Of a stretch of 64,000 nt of DNA, positions 47,471-59,053 are shown piece after piece. The notes under the pieces were generated by a model that was not told where the DNA came from, did no database searches, and saw nothing but the letters and a program-made list of their open reading frames with translations. Every line of letters starts with the position of its first letter. Position 1 is the first letter of the stretch. The position numbers were made by a program, and so were the translations under genes. The DNA comes from Bretschneidera sinensis (lineage: Eukaryota > Streptophyta > Magnoliopsida > Brassicales > Akaniaceae): contig CM043698.1 in assembly GCA_023935145.1 (NCBI GenBank), forward strand, positions 41,627,501 to 41,691,500, written 5' to 3'.

Positions 47471-48226
47471 ATTTTCATTTTCGAAAATACAAAATATTAT
47501 TTATTATAAAAGATGAAAAAAATGAAAGAAAATAGAAAAAATATTAGCCCACTCTTCCATATAATTATCTTCATTTTTTTCTCTTTACTTTTTTCTTCTA
47601 TTAAATGAAAAAAATCATTTTAATTATTTTTTTCTTCTTTATTTACTACTAGTCATAATTGAAATTTGAAATTAATTACCTAAGCTTCTTTTTATATAAA
47701 AAATTGACTTAACATCTTGATTTGAGAGAAAAATAGATCCAATTTGAACCTTTGATCTAGTGAACTTTCAAAATTCTGTACATAAGATATTTGGATTCGA
47801 TTCTCTTTTCAGTCAATGTATAAAAAAATAAACCTTAAAAAATATTCCACATTAGTATAAAAATAACAAAAAATTTGAACTTTATGTGGTTAATTAATTA
47901 AATTTTTATACTTTTTCACATTGTTTGAAAACAACTTTAAATCAATTTAAAACAATCAATTTTATTTTTAATCATTTTAAATTAGTTTAAAACCAAATCA
48001 CGTCTACATATTTCATAAAAGCTATTTATTCATGCAAGAATTTGGTCTGTTGCTAAAAAATAGCACATTTGGTAAAAAAAATTAAAAAACATTTGGTAAT
48101 TATTTTAAATAAACAATAGATAGACATGGAGGGATAGAAAGTGGGCTTTTCACATGTATCATGTGATTTTACATCCATTTTGTGGTGTACCTCCAATAAA
48201 TTCGCAAAATCAACAAATTATATGGG

Positions 48227-48731
48227 TATGTTTGAGTAACAGTTTTTTATTTTTAGTTTTCGAAAATGAAAACTGCAAACAGTTTTCTGAAGAAAACATA
48301 TTTGAATAATTGTAATTCGAAAACTACTTCCAAAATAGAAAACAATGAAACGTTGTTTGGATAATTTTATTTTGAAAAATGTTTTGATACACCTTGTAAT
48401 TATTTTTAGTTTTGAATTTAAATTTAAAATCTATATTAAATTTATTTATCATATTTATTAAATATTTAAAATATTAATATTATTTTATTTTCAAAATTTT
48501 AATATTTTTTGTACATTATGAAGGAAGAATGAAACAGAGAAGTGAACACTGACTTTAAGGCTATTTTTCAAAAATTTTGTCAGAAAACACCAATTTGAAG
48601 TTTTCAGAAAACAGTTTTAGAAAATTACTTTTGAAAACTGTTTGTCAAACATAGAAAAGAGTTTTTGAAAATTATTTTCAGTTTTCAAAAACTGAAAACA
48701 GTTTTTAAAAATTGTTTCTACACGTAGCCTA
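48227..48731. mobile_element. 505-bp inverted-repeat (MITE-like) element
   Basis: The first 50 bases and the reverse complement of the last 50 are alike (both carry ACAGTTTTT/ACAATTTTT, then AGTTTTCGAAAA/AGTTTTTGAAAA). Internal words such as AAAACAGTTTT repeat. It fits a hAT-type non-autonomous element, but the target duplication is not visible. Confidence 0.45.
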
Positions 48732-50324
48732 CTCTTTTCAAATAAAATTATAAGTACGGACATGGATAGAATTTCAATACCCCATGATAAGAATCTTTTT
48801 CATGTATGTGACATGCACACAAAAAAATTAAAAATTGTAAGTTGTAATAAAACTTATTTTATTTAAATTTCAACCAAAGACAAAACGTTAAATAGAAAAA
48901 TAAAATTGATTTTGGACATCAAGAACTCAAGAGTTTCCATTTTTCTAAGTTAACGTAACTGCTGAGGGACCATCCCAACAAATGATTTGTTAATTTATAA
49001 TTTATTTATCATTTAATAATTTCCATTTTAGCAGTTGAAAATTTTAAATTATGTTATACTGCTTAGAATATAATTTTTTAAGATAATATATCAATTTCAT
49101 TTAACTAAACTTAAACAAATATACGTTATTTGATTTTTTTTATAGAGTAATTAAATTATTAGAAGTTAATATATTTATTAATTTTTATTTTGATAAGTTA
49201 AAGAATTTTTTTAAGCAAAATTAAGTTGAAAAAGTCAGTATGCCAAATATTAGATCATCTAATGTCCTTTTTGATCATTTTGAAAATTATAAGTTGATTT
49301 CAACACTCTTTTACCAAATACTTCCACAAATAATATAAAATTTAAGGATGGTTACCCAAACACTAAAAAACTTACTTCTAACAAATAATCTAAGTATCAA
49401 ATTATAATTTGACATTGATTAAGTGATAAGTCGATTTCTTCGGTTATCCTAAACAAGGCTCTTAGTTGATCATGTTAAATATTTTCTTTTAGAAATAGCA
49501 ATTTTTCTATTCTTTTACCTGAAAAACAAAATTGCTTACTCCTACATTGCATGATAAATCAATACATTTAGTGGTAAAAAAACTAATGTTATGGTAAAAT
49601 AAAAAAAAATTGACAGTATTTTTTTTACCATTTAACATATTATTTTATTACTGAATACAAATTTTTTTATCATCAAATATATATTTTTATCCAAAAATAC
49701 ATTTAATAAGGTATGATACCTCACTTTTAAAACACTGTAAAATCCACCCTAAAGGGCTTTCAAATTCAATCCATGCAAAACTATTCTCACATACATTCAA
49801 TATATATGTTTCATATGCATGTAAACAAGAGAAAGGGTGGAAACGAACCAAGTTGCGTTTTCGAAAACTCAGGCTCAACTCGTTTCATTTATGAATTACT
49901 CGAGCTCAAGTCTGAGTTAGAAATTTAGACTCAAGTTCGGCCCATGATCATTTTGTCAAGCTCAAATAAGATACACAAGCATAAACAAGTTCAAACTAGA
50001 GCCCGACGAGTTGAGCTATATATTTAAAAAATTAATATAATTTTTGTATTAATAAAATAGATATATTTTTATGTAAAAAAAATTAATTAAATTATATTTT
50101 CACAATAGGACTCGCGAGTCCAACGAATAGAACTATCTAAAACTTAAACTTAGCAGGCTCAAGTAGCTACTCAAACTCGAGTAACTTGCGAGTATCTCGA
50201 CTAGTGGATAGCCCCATACATAATAGAGGTTTATGCCATAGTAGATTGATTGGATTCATTCAATAAGAAGGTAAAACGATAATTCTATCCATAATAAATT
50301 TTCTCTTTCATTTCGAAAGGATAG
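48732..50324. other. AT-rich intergenic DNA
   Basis: No coding region was found. A stretch at 49870-50210 is rich in CTCGAG, CTCAAG and ACTCGA words that read similarly on both strands, probably an old dispersed repeat. Confidence 0.5.
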
Positions 50325-50333
50325 AAATGTCTA

Positions 50334-50500
50334 GGTCAAATTGCAAATTTATTCCTTTATGTTAAGGTACAATTTAGTCCCTAAACTTTGAAAAATAATA
50401 ATTAAGTCCTTCAACTTGAAGGAAATGGTTATAATTTGATATTTTTTGTCCATTTTTGACCAAGTTAAATTGTTAAAATTGATAAAAAGCTGACCTGGCT
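50334..50500 (+). repeat. left inverted arm of the Pack-MULE
   Basis: About 167 bp, imperfectly complementary to 51816-51970. Shared landmarks in order are AAATTGCAAATTTA, ACAATTTAGTCC, AATAATAATTAAGT and GACCTGGC. Confidence 0.75.
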
Positions 50501-50771
50501 CATCGAGAGCCATGTGCGTGTACGAGATGAAAATTGGGGCCCATTAATGTTCATTAACCAGAGAACCCCGCACGTGCGAACCCCTGTGTATTGCTCATAT
50601 ACCCAAAACGCATCATTTTAACCATTTAAAACCGTAAAAACAAAACATTTCTTTCATATGTTAGATTAAATCCCCCAAAATGCGTGATTCTCTTTGGAAC
50701 CCTAAGTTCTTACCCAATTCATCTTCTCTCCCAAATTGAAACAATTTGCAGTATAAGAATTCTTAATAATT

Positions 50772-51230
50772 ATGGCAACACAAAAGCAAGAAGAAGAAAA
50801 AGAAAATAATGTAGAAAATGAAGAAGAAGAGTTGAAGAAGCTGCTTTCATCATATCTCGAGGTGAGCTTCTTGCTGTTGTTAGCTTATTTCCCCCAAAAG
50901 GAAACATCTCTAGTGCCAAAGCTACAATCGAAAATCAAGGAGCTGAGGTCGAGGGTGTTTACAGCAGATGATCAGTTGAGGCAGATGAAGTCTAGGAGGA
51001 AAGAGGATTCAAAGGCTAATGCGAGGGTCATAGAGATCTTCGCTATGCACAAGAACACGTGGTAGGATGAGGAAAAGCGAATGCTTCAGCAGATCAACAC
51101 TGCTAGCTAAGAGATGCTCACTTTCAAAGCCAAACTTGAGGAATTGGAGTTGGAGACGGAACATTCGCAGACCAGGATTCAACGATAGAGAAAGGTCGAC
51201 ATGTTTGCCTTTTGTGGTGAAAACTAGATA
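50772..51230 (+). pseudogene. captured 5' part of a coiled-coil plant gene, with nonsense codons
   Basis: ATG 50772 opens a Glu/Lys-rich frame (MATQKQEEEKEN) with a hydrophobic stretch VSFLLLLAYFP and a well-kept core QLRQMKSRRKEDSKANARVI and EIFAMHKNTW. TAG at 51063 stops it. The same frame stays coding-like past that stop (DEEKRMLQQINTAS, FKAKLEELELE), with further stops at 51108 and 51186. The composition is coiled coil. From memory, the core resembles a conserved plant coiled-coil protein of unknown function; I cannot name it. The 5' leader appears to be included, so the capture probably took the start of the parent gene. Confidence 0.65.
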
Positions 51231-51404
51231 TGTTAACACTAGATGAATTTAGATATGGTTATATGAATTGTCTGGGTTTATTTTCAAATGAATTTAAGGT
51301 TTATTTTGCTAGATTTGGGTTTTTCTTTTTGCTAAGCAAGATTAAGATGACAATGGTTTTATAATGAGTCACATTGCTATTGGCAGATCTGCACCTAGGC
51401 AGAT

Positions 51405-51612
51405 GTTGAAAGAGGGAGAAGAAGAAGAAGAATAAGAAAAGGAAGAGAAAAAGAAAGAAAAGAAGGTAGAGGAAAGAGAAAAAGAAAGAAAAGGAAGGAA
51501 AAAATATATGATTGCGATTGTGGGAAGAAGAATAGGAAGAGGAAAAATAAGAAAAGAATGAAAAGGAAGAAGAAGGAGAAAAAAAAAAGAATACAAGAAA
51601 AAGAGAGACAAG
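51405..51612. repeat. purine-rich (GAA/GAAA) low-complexity tract
   Basis: About 200 bases are nearly all A and G on the plus strand, in GAAGAAGAA and AAAGAAAG words. It may descend from an acidic-repeat coding end of the captured gene or be simple-repeat growth inside the Pack-MULE. Confidence 0.85.
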
Positions 51613-51815
51613 ATCGTGATTATGTTATGGGTGTCCCAAAGACAAGTAATTAGTGGAGAGAGAGAATGAGATTTGGAGAAATTTGTTAAGTTTGATCGGG
51701 TGAGAGGGTTTAGTTTTGTGTTTTTACACCAAGACTCACCATTTTGGTCATTTAATTTAGACCTCAGGTGGATCCCACATTATCATCTGGGATGCTTACT
51801 TGGCTTTCCAATGTG

Positions 51816-51970
51816 GCAGGTCATATTCCTGTCAATTATAATAGTTTGATTTGATCAAAATTGGTCAAAAAGATCAAACTCATGTTTAAGTACTCAATTG
51901 TTATTTTTAAAATTCAAAGGCCAAATTATAATCAACTCTTAAAATAAAAGACTAAATTTACAATTTGGCC
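51816..51970 (-). repeat. right inverted arm of the Pack-MULE
   Basis: About 155 bp; its reverse complement aligns with 50334-50500 through the same ordered landmarks. Confidence 0.75.
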
Positions 51971-51979
51971 AAATGTTTA

Positions 51980-53226
51980 TTTACAATCTTAACATACAAG
52001 GTACTTCATTAAATATCTAATTTTTAAAATATAAATGAGCCTATGGAAATTAGTACTGGGTGGTATTCTACATACGAGTTGGGCCAGTGTAGGATCCGTG
52101 ATACATATCAGTTGGTCAACGACCGAGGACATGGTCCTGAGATGGGGTCCACATAAGTGACTGAGATGGGGTCCACATAAGTGACTGAACCTTTGAAATG
52201 ATCGATGTCATCTTTGTCGGATTAACATTTTTTTTTTCTTCTTTTAAACCATATCAGATCAGACAAGCTTTTCTGTTTTACTACTATTTTCTTAATAATT
52301 GAACTTCTTTTATTGGATTATATGGGCAAGGAATAGGCGAAAGCAAATAGAATTTGAGAAGTCGATTTGCTCACTTGCGGTCATTTGATGGCATTTGAAA
52401 TTTTGAACTGGGTAAACTTATCTACTTCATTTGAATTATTTTACGTGTCACAATTGAATTTTTGAAATAATTTAATTTATCTTTTTTATTGATTTAAATT
52501 ATAAAAAATAATTACTGATTCAGAAACCCAACTCAACCCAACCCAAAGAACTTGATCTGTTAGAACCAAAAAATATATAAAACTAATATGACTTTAATTC
52601 GACTCGTCTTGAACTCGAGTCATCTGAAATTTAAAATAATCCAAATCCAAAAAGACTAACTTGAATGACTCAAAACTCAAAATGATCTCAACCCAAATGA
52701 CTTGAAACTTGAGAAGACTCTAATGGAATCGAAACTTGAGACAACACGAATATGAACCGGATTAACTCATTTTTTATATTTAAAAATGACTTGTTTGTTA
52801 AAGTGATAGTTATCAAAGTGAGTGAGTGCAAGCTAACTTAATTGGTAAAGTCATTTGTCATCCATAAGAGATCAATGATCAAATCTCACTCACACTAAGG
52901 ATGAGAGATAATTGCCACCCATTGTGTAGCCCAATTCTAACAAAAAAAAATAGTGATCAAAGGTGAAGATGTCATATTATGGGAGATTAAATGAATCGAA
53001 TAAAATTAAAAAGAATTAAACAATAATTTTTAATAATCTTATTGTTTTACTAATTATATTATAGTTACAAGATGACATAAGAGTTTACTTCCAAAATGAA
53101 TGTGATAAGTTTGAGATATTTTCCTTTCGTTTATGACTTTGAGAATTTTTTCTTGAATTATCTTTCTTTTAATAATCATATGTATGCAATACCACATTAT
53201 TTTTTTCATGTTATCATATTAAAATT
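51980..53226. other. intergenic DNA with a dispersed short-motif repeat
   Basis: At 52500-52760 an irregular repeat of CCAAATGACTTGAAAC-like words occurs; the same motif set returns at 53930-54110. No gene was found. Confidence 0.5.
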
Positions 53227-53753
53227 TGTTGATGCCCTAAATGTGTGGCTCACCAAGAGGGGAGTACCCTTTTTGGCACTAAGTGATTGGGGCATGTTGA
53301 AGACTGATTGAGAGGCTAAGGCCTTGCTCTGTGCTCCTCGGTCCTGCTATTTAGGAAGCTAAGTATTGAATTACTTGCTAAAAGAGCTAGAAACACTAAG
53401 TGAGGGCCCATAGTAGGTCTTCAAATGAACACTTCGACACTCAAGTCAGTTACAACTATGAGAGAAAAACTGTAATTAGAAAGCTTAAGGAAGAGATTTT
53501 AGAATTTAATTAAAATAATGTAATTCGCTTTATATAGCGGAGAGGTGGAGTGCGTGTTATTAATGACAAACGATCTGAATCGTCGATTAGAGATCAGATG
53601 AAGAGTTGAGATTGTTTCATAAATTTAATGTGGTTTTTACCCTTTTGCCTAAAGGCAAGCTTTTACCATTTTACTCTTGGAGTGATGAGATGACTATTTT
53701 GCCCATTGTTGTGCCACTTATCTGTGTGATTGAAGAGTGGATTTTTACCCACA
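53227..53753. mobile_element. probable solo LTR of a Ty3/gypsy element
   Basis: It starts TGTTGATGCC, exactly like the Tat LTRs in this window, and ends near TTTACCCACA. It holds a palindromic GCTTTATATAGC promoter-like motif near 53530. The 5' ten bases match the Tat family, but the body differs. A target duplication is not clear, so the right end is approximate. Confidence 0.45.
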
Positions 53754-54326
53754 AAAAAATTAATAGATAAAAAATTAATAATACATATTTATAAGTTTAT
53801 AATTATTTGAGAAATATACTACAAAGTAATCATAATTAATAATCTAACTTAGCAGGTCAAACCAAACCTAAATAATAGCAAAAATAGCATCACCAAAAAT
53901 CAGAAAAGGAAATACAAAAAAAAAAAAAAAGGCAACCCAATAGGTTAACACGAAACCCAAATCCGAAATGACCCATTGTCTTGAGACTTGAAATGGTCCA
54001 AACTCAAATGACTCATGACCTAGATGACTCGATATCAGAAAGAAACCAAACCCAAATGACCTGAGAAATGAATGACCCAAGACCCAAAATGACTAAAATT
54101 CAAAATGACCCTACTCAACTTGCGTGATTGCCACTTTTGATAGTGAGAATGTGAGATACCTGTAGTCTTTTTTTCATTTTTGTTTAAATATACTTGTTTA
54201 AAATTAATTTTTACAATTCTCTTTTGTTGTTTCATCTTATTAGGGTGTTTGGATGGAAATGAATGGAGAATAAAAAAAGAAAATAGAATTTGTTTTTGTG
54301 AGGGAGGGTTAATTTCTTTGATCTTG
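53754..54326. other. intergenic DNA
   Basis: AT-rich, with the ACCCAAATGACC-type motif repeat at 53930-54110. No gene was found. Confidence 0.5.
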
Positions 54327-55214
54327 CACTATAAGAAAAAAAATACTTTTAGCGACGAGATTTGCACTAGCTGAAACCTATATGCGACGACATCTAGTCA
54401 CAATTAGTCTCGTTGCAAAACTTGACATCACAAATGGTTATAATCCGACGAGACAAAATTCTGTCCCATATATGTGTATCAATGACGGCTCTGCGACGAA
54501 AAATCTAGTCACTGATGTTTAAATGAAACATGCGCAACCAAAAAATACTATTATTTTAATATTTTTGTTGAGAGCATCTACAAGGGAAAATCTCATGGCT
54601 GATAATAAACAAGTATTAGAGACGACAAGCCCATCACTAATGCATTTGTTGAAAACAATTTCCTATTTTTTTTTTTCACCAAACATCAGTAATGGATACC
54701 TATCACTACTTCCGTCGTTGATACGAATTAATTATTCAATTTAAATTTTGTTATTTTTTGTTTGACATCGGCAAGGGCCAGCCGTCACAAATCCCATTGT
54801 TGATATTTAAAATTTAATATTTTTTTAAAATAAATTCATAATTACCTGTTCAAAATTTCAAAAAAAAATCAAATTACATTCAACATTGGATGAATCAATA
54901 CCAAAAAATCATCAAAATCCTAATTACATTAAAATTATAACAAAAAAATAATGTTCTCCACGTATATAAATATATATAAATCAATAAACATCTAAAAAAT
55001 TTGTAATATTATCATAATATAAATTATGGCTCGAACAACAAAAAGTGGGTCCTTGGGGTCTTGGGGGTGTAGGTGAAACTATTCCTCCTGACCGTCGGTG
55101 TGCATGGTGGGTCCTCGAGGTTTTCACCATCCTCGTGGTCATCAGAGGCATCCTCGATAGTTGTATTATGATCACGCACTTGAAACAAAAAAAAACTATT
55201 ATTTAAGGAAAATG

Positions 55215-55905
55215 TTAAGTTATGAACTTTTTTATTCTAAAACGCACACGTTTTGTAACCGGTGATACAAAATGGATTCCGTTTGTTTTCACTAGTCAAA
55301 TTAAACCCCACAAATGTCTCACTAACCATGACTCATCCATTAGACAAGTAAATTACAATTTGTCCCTTAAAACCACTAAATGTTGAACTTTTTTAGCCTA
55401 AAACGCACACACTTGGTAACCAGTGATCCAAAATAGATTTTATTTTTTCCTAATAGTCATATTCAATTACAAGACGTGATGGTACCCCCGACTCATCCGT
55501 TAGACAAGTATTTTATAATTTCTCCCCCAAAACCTTTAAATGTTGAACTTTTTTAGCCTAAAATGTACACTCTTGGTAACCAGTGACCTAAAATAGATTT
55601 TGTTTGTTTCCACTAGTTATATTTTTTTCTCCCACGGACATGATGGTACTTCTGGATCATCCATTAGACAATTATTTTACAATTTTTCCCTCAAAACCGC
55701 TAATGTTGAACTTCTTTAGCCTAAAACGCACATGTTGGTAACTGGTGATCCAAAATGGATTCTGTTTGTTCCCACTAGTCACATTTGACCCAACGGACTT
55801 GATGACATCCTTGCTCGTCCATTAGAAAAGTAAATTACAATTTCACCGTTAAAACAAATAATTGTTGAACTTATTTAGCCTAAAATGCACACTTTTGCTA
55901 ACCAT
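55215..55905. repeat. 160-bp tandem repeat, about 4.5 copies, inside the CACTA remnant
   Basis: GAACTTTTTTAGCCTAAAA-type starts occur at 55224, 55385, 55545, 55708 and 55866 (spacings 161, 160, 163, 158). Each unit also carries ACGCACAC, TTGGTAACC and GACTCATCC-like words. Confidence 0.88.
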
Positions 55906-55924
55906 ATGCCTTAAATCATAAACC

Positions 55925-55950
55925 TAAATCCTAAACCCTAAACCTTAAAA
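55925..55950. repeat. short telomere-like tract
   Basis: CCTAAACCCTAAACC, resembling the plant telomere repeat read on the C-rich strand, lies directly after the 160-bp array. It is only about two repeats long. Confidence 0.5.
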
Positions 55951-56207
55951 CCTCTTATCTGAGTTAATATTTTTAATTGTCCATTATTGAGTTTCAATTA
56001 TCACAATTCACCATAAAAAGTTAATATATGTGTGTGTGTTTATTTACATTGGATCGAAGTAATGGTGGAGGTATGACATCTGAAGGATTCACACCCAACT
56101 GCATGCACGTTTAAATCATAGTGTGCTCCATCTCCTGATTCACTCTTTCAGCAATCCTCTGCTCCATATATCTCTCTTGAGCCTCAGTAAAGTTTGGTGG
56201 TGATGGA

Positions 56208-57000
56208 TCATATGCAAAGGTGGGATTGGGGCACAAACCACTTCCTAATGAGTTGCCCCACGTAGTATAGGGTTGATTCAGTTGCCGTCTCCATAGTTTC
56301 GCCCCTTGACTTATCAGACACTATAAACCACGTCTCATTGTCGAAAGTGGGCTGTGAGGATGGATCATCTTTATATTTCTCCCGCACCCCTAAATATAAT
56401 TCTACTACAAATACAAATGAACACATTTCATCAATATGCATTTTTATCCCTCAAAGAATATTACTAAATATACTTACACTCAGTACTACTTATCAAACAA
56501 AAAATTATTACTTACTATTATTGCTTTTGACTTGGCGTCCACAAATTCACCCATATCCTTCTGTTTATGTGTCTCCAATAACACCTCAAATTTTGAAGGA
56601 TTTTTTCCTAACTTATTATTTTCCACATATTAATGAATTTTGTCAATAAAAAATAAAATGAATCACACAAGTAACCATGTATTATTAAAAACACCAAGTC
56701 ACTATTTTTATATATTTATTCGTAATTATACTGGTAATTAAGATTAAAACTATCTTAATATCTTAATCAAGTATATATTATGTTTACCAAAAAAAGATAC
56801 ATTATACCAACCTCTCCACGTGCTGCGTTATACTGATGGACCACGTCACATGGTGAACCATCTCATTACTTGACCTTTTCATCTTCGAAGATGAGACTTT
56901 AGAACGCTTTTGCCACGACTCCTCTACCTACATATCACACATTCCCTCCTAATAAGGTTGTCTTAGCCCATCCTCACACCATTACTTCCATTTATTTACA
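56208..57000 (-). pseudogene. Transposase_24-like CACTA protein, fragments
   Basis: Minus-strand pieces in order: KRSKVSSSKMKRSSNEMVHH (about 56900), then NPSKFEVLLETHKQKDMGEF followed by VDAKSKAII (about 56620-56540), then ELYLGVREKYKDDPSSQPTF (from about 56410 down). The FEV..THK.KD..FVD.K pattern and DPSSQPTFDNE are marks of the plant En/Spm-associated family (PF03004). Stops and AT-rich gaps break it. Confidence 0.6.
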
Positions 57001-57240
57001 TCTTCTGAATCATACTCTATTAGATATGATACGATTCATGATGAGTTGCACTAATCTTCTTATACTTTTGGGGATACGCCATCCTAACCACCACATATTT
57101 ATTGGATTTCCACAAAGAAACTCTATGAATCTATTAGAACAATATTATTGTCTCCATACAAGGTTAAAGATTTATTCATTTATGAATATTCCAGTTGCGA
57201 ATTCGTTGGAGAGCTCAAGAGCCGTTCAAGCGTTCGACCT

Positions 57241-57540
57241 CTGAGTGTATCCACATGAACAACCAATAAAATGGATCTTCTTCTCTGGGATGTCGAACAC
57301 CTCACGAGGAAGAGGACCAGGGCTGGCAAAAAATTCAGAGTGCTAAGCATCAAATAAAGCAATAAATCAAGAACATAAGAATTTACGTGGAAAACTCTCA
57401 AGTGTAGAGGGAAAAAACACAGGGCAAAAATAACTCCACTATGTAAATAACAATTACAAAGTTTATGCCCAAACTTGAGATCCACAACAATTTGATAATA
57501 ATACAAATTACCTCCCTAGGAAAAATCATTGACGTACTAC
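57241..57540. other. unassigned repeat-like stretch
   Basis: It contains ATTTACGTGGAAAACTC, a word often seen in plant repeats, and a short minus-strand frame with REVFDIPEKKIHFIGCSCGY near its left side. I could not assign it to a family. Confidence 0.35.
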
Positions 57541-59039
57541 TGATTACGCCCAAAACATAACGCGGTTATTGTAGTATAGCTTTGGGGTGTCGATTCCACA
57601 GGGAAACAAGTTAATTACAAAAGAAGGTGTGAATTTTAACACAGACGATAAAAGATTGATTGAAAGAATCTGAATTGTGTGAAAATAGTGTGAAGGATAG
57701 TATAATAAAAAAACAACAAGGTTCCAGAAATCCTCTCTAGGTTCGTTGCCCTAATCCTAACTTGATTCAGTTGTTTTTATCTCGATTGCAAGTTTCATAT
57801 CCCAAACAGGCAATCGACAAATATTCAATTAAAGCGTATGTATAAACTCTAATGTAATTGATATGAATTATTCTTTACTTTCAAGCACACATGACCTAAC
57901 TTATAAATTATCAAGAGACGACGATACATCTAAATGACAATACCGCAACAATGGAAAAATCTATAAAAGAGATCTACCGGACTCAATCACACCCAAACAA
58001 ATACACATAAGAAGAGCATGACTAGACTTATATGGAAAAGAAGCATGCAATCACCGGACTAATAAAAATCTACTAATTAAATTAAAGAATAACACATAAC
58101 AATATTTAATGAAAATAATACCAAACTACAACTGAATCAAATAAAGGAAAATAAGAACAACTACACCTAGGGATTCATCCTTTCGCCTTGCTTGGAGACT
58201 AGCCGGCCATGGAGCTCATGCTTCCTTGAGTTGCCTCCGGCCTCTCAACGATCATCTCCTCCTTGGTAGCGAAAGCTTCGGCGATTCCTCAGCTTGCCTT
58301 CAAAATTATACTTCGGATTCATCCTAAAGGCCCTCTGGATTACTGCTAAAGGCCCTCTGGATTGCTCCTAAAGGCCCTTTGGATTCACTCTCTGATGATT
58401 TCAGTTGAGCTCCAATTGATCCTCAAAGCTAAAGTGGAGTGGGTCTTATATAGGCGAATACCAAGAGTGCAATGTGTTTCCCATCCGATGTGGGATGTGG
58501 GATATAGAAATGCGTTTTCCAACCAATGTGGGATGTGAAATTTAAGCCCAAAATCACGCTGAAATCCCGCACAGCCTGACCTTTGTCTACTAAAACTGGC
58601 ATAACTTTCTCTAGAATAATCCTTTTGACAAACCATTAAATTCTCTAGAAAATAGACTTCTGGATCTTTCTAAGTATATATGGTTCATCTCCTGATTCTT
58701 CTTATATCAATACAGTTTAATTTTCAAAGATGATTGATCTGTACGGGCAATTCTCGCAATTTAGTGAAACTCCTTTCCAATACAGGCAGCAGCTGTTTTT
58801 CTTTTAAGCCCTCTATCTTGTCCTTCCATTCTAGTATGCCTCAAGTCTTTGTGCTTCAAGCAATGATAACTTTTCCTCCTCTTTTGAGCTTAAAGTACCT
58901 GAAAATGCACCGACGTAGATCAATGATCCAAGAATGATACTTTAGAGTTGTTAACGTATAAAAGTGCAATTAAAACCTAGATCAACCCTAAAATGCTAAC
59001 AATTAAGTACTGTTAAGATGCATTTTATGACTCTCATCA
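57541..59039 (-). repeat. 3' LTR of the gag-only element
   Basis: It starts TGATTACGCCC and ends CTCTCATCA. It contains three TAAAGGCCCTCTGGATT units where the other LTR has one. Confidence 0.9.
58320..58390. repeat. 22-23 bp minisatellite in the 3' LTR, three copies
   Basis: Three near-identical units begin TAAAGGCCCT and contain GGATT. The partner LTR has one unit near 63478. Confidence 0.85.
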
Positions 59040-59053
59040 CAACCCCCAACTAG
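59040..59053 (-). other. polypurine tract of the gag-only element
   Basis: The minus strand reads TAGTTGGGGGTTG directly before the LTR end, as in Athila-type elements. Confidence 0.7.

Larger units (their letters stand above)
50334..51970. mobile_element. Pack-MULE-like DNA transposon
   Basis: The inverted arms are 50334-50500 and 51816-51970. They start GGTCAAATTGCAAATTTA and, on the other strand, GGCCAAATTGTAAATTTA. The flanks are a 9-bp target duplication AAATGTCTA (50325-50333) versus AAATGTTTA (51971-51979), one mismatch. Long arms plus a 9-bp duplication are the hallmark of Mutator-like elements. The interior holds no transposase but carries a gene fragment with 5' UTR, start codon and coding sequence, which defines a Pack-MULE. 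Confidence 0.75.
54327..57240 (-). mobile_element. CACTA (En/Spm) transposon remnant
   Basis: The left end is CACTATAAGAAAAAA, the classic CACTA terminus, followed by subterminal GCGACGA-type words (54351-54510). The interior carries minus-strand fragments of a Transposase_24-like protein and a 160-bp tandem array. The matching right terminus was not found before the next repeat, so the element seems truncated on the right; the right boundary given is approximate. Confidence 0.6.

Noticed and set aside
51369..51611. 80-codon Phe/Ser/Leu-rich minus-strand frame
   Set aside because: It is the complement of a purine-only tract, not a membrane protein.
55925..55950. Interstitial telomere
   Set aside because: Only about two telomere-like repeats are present, too short to mean a former chromosome end.
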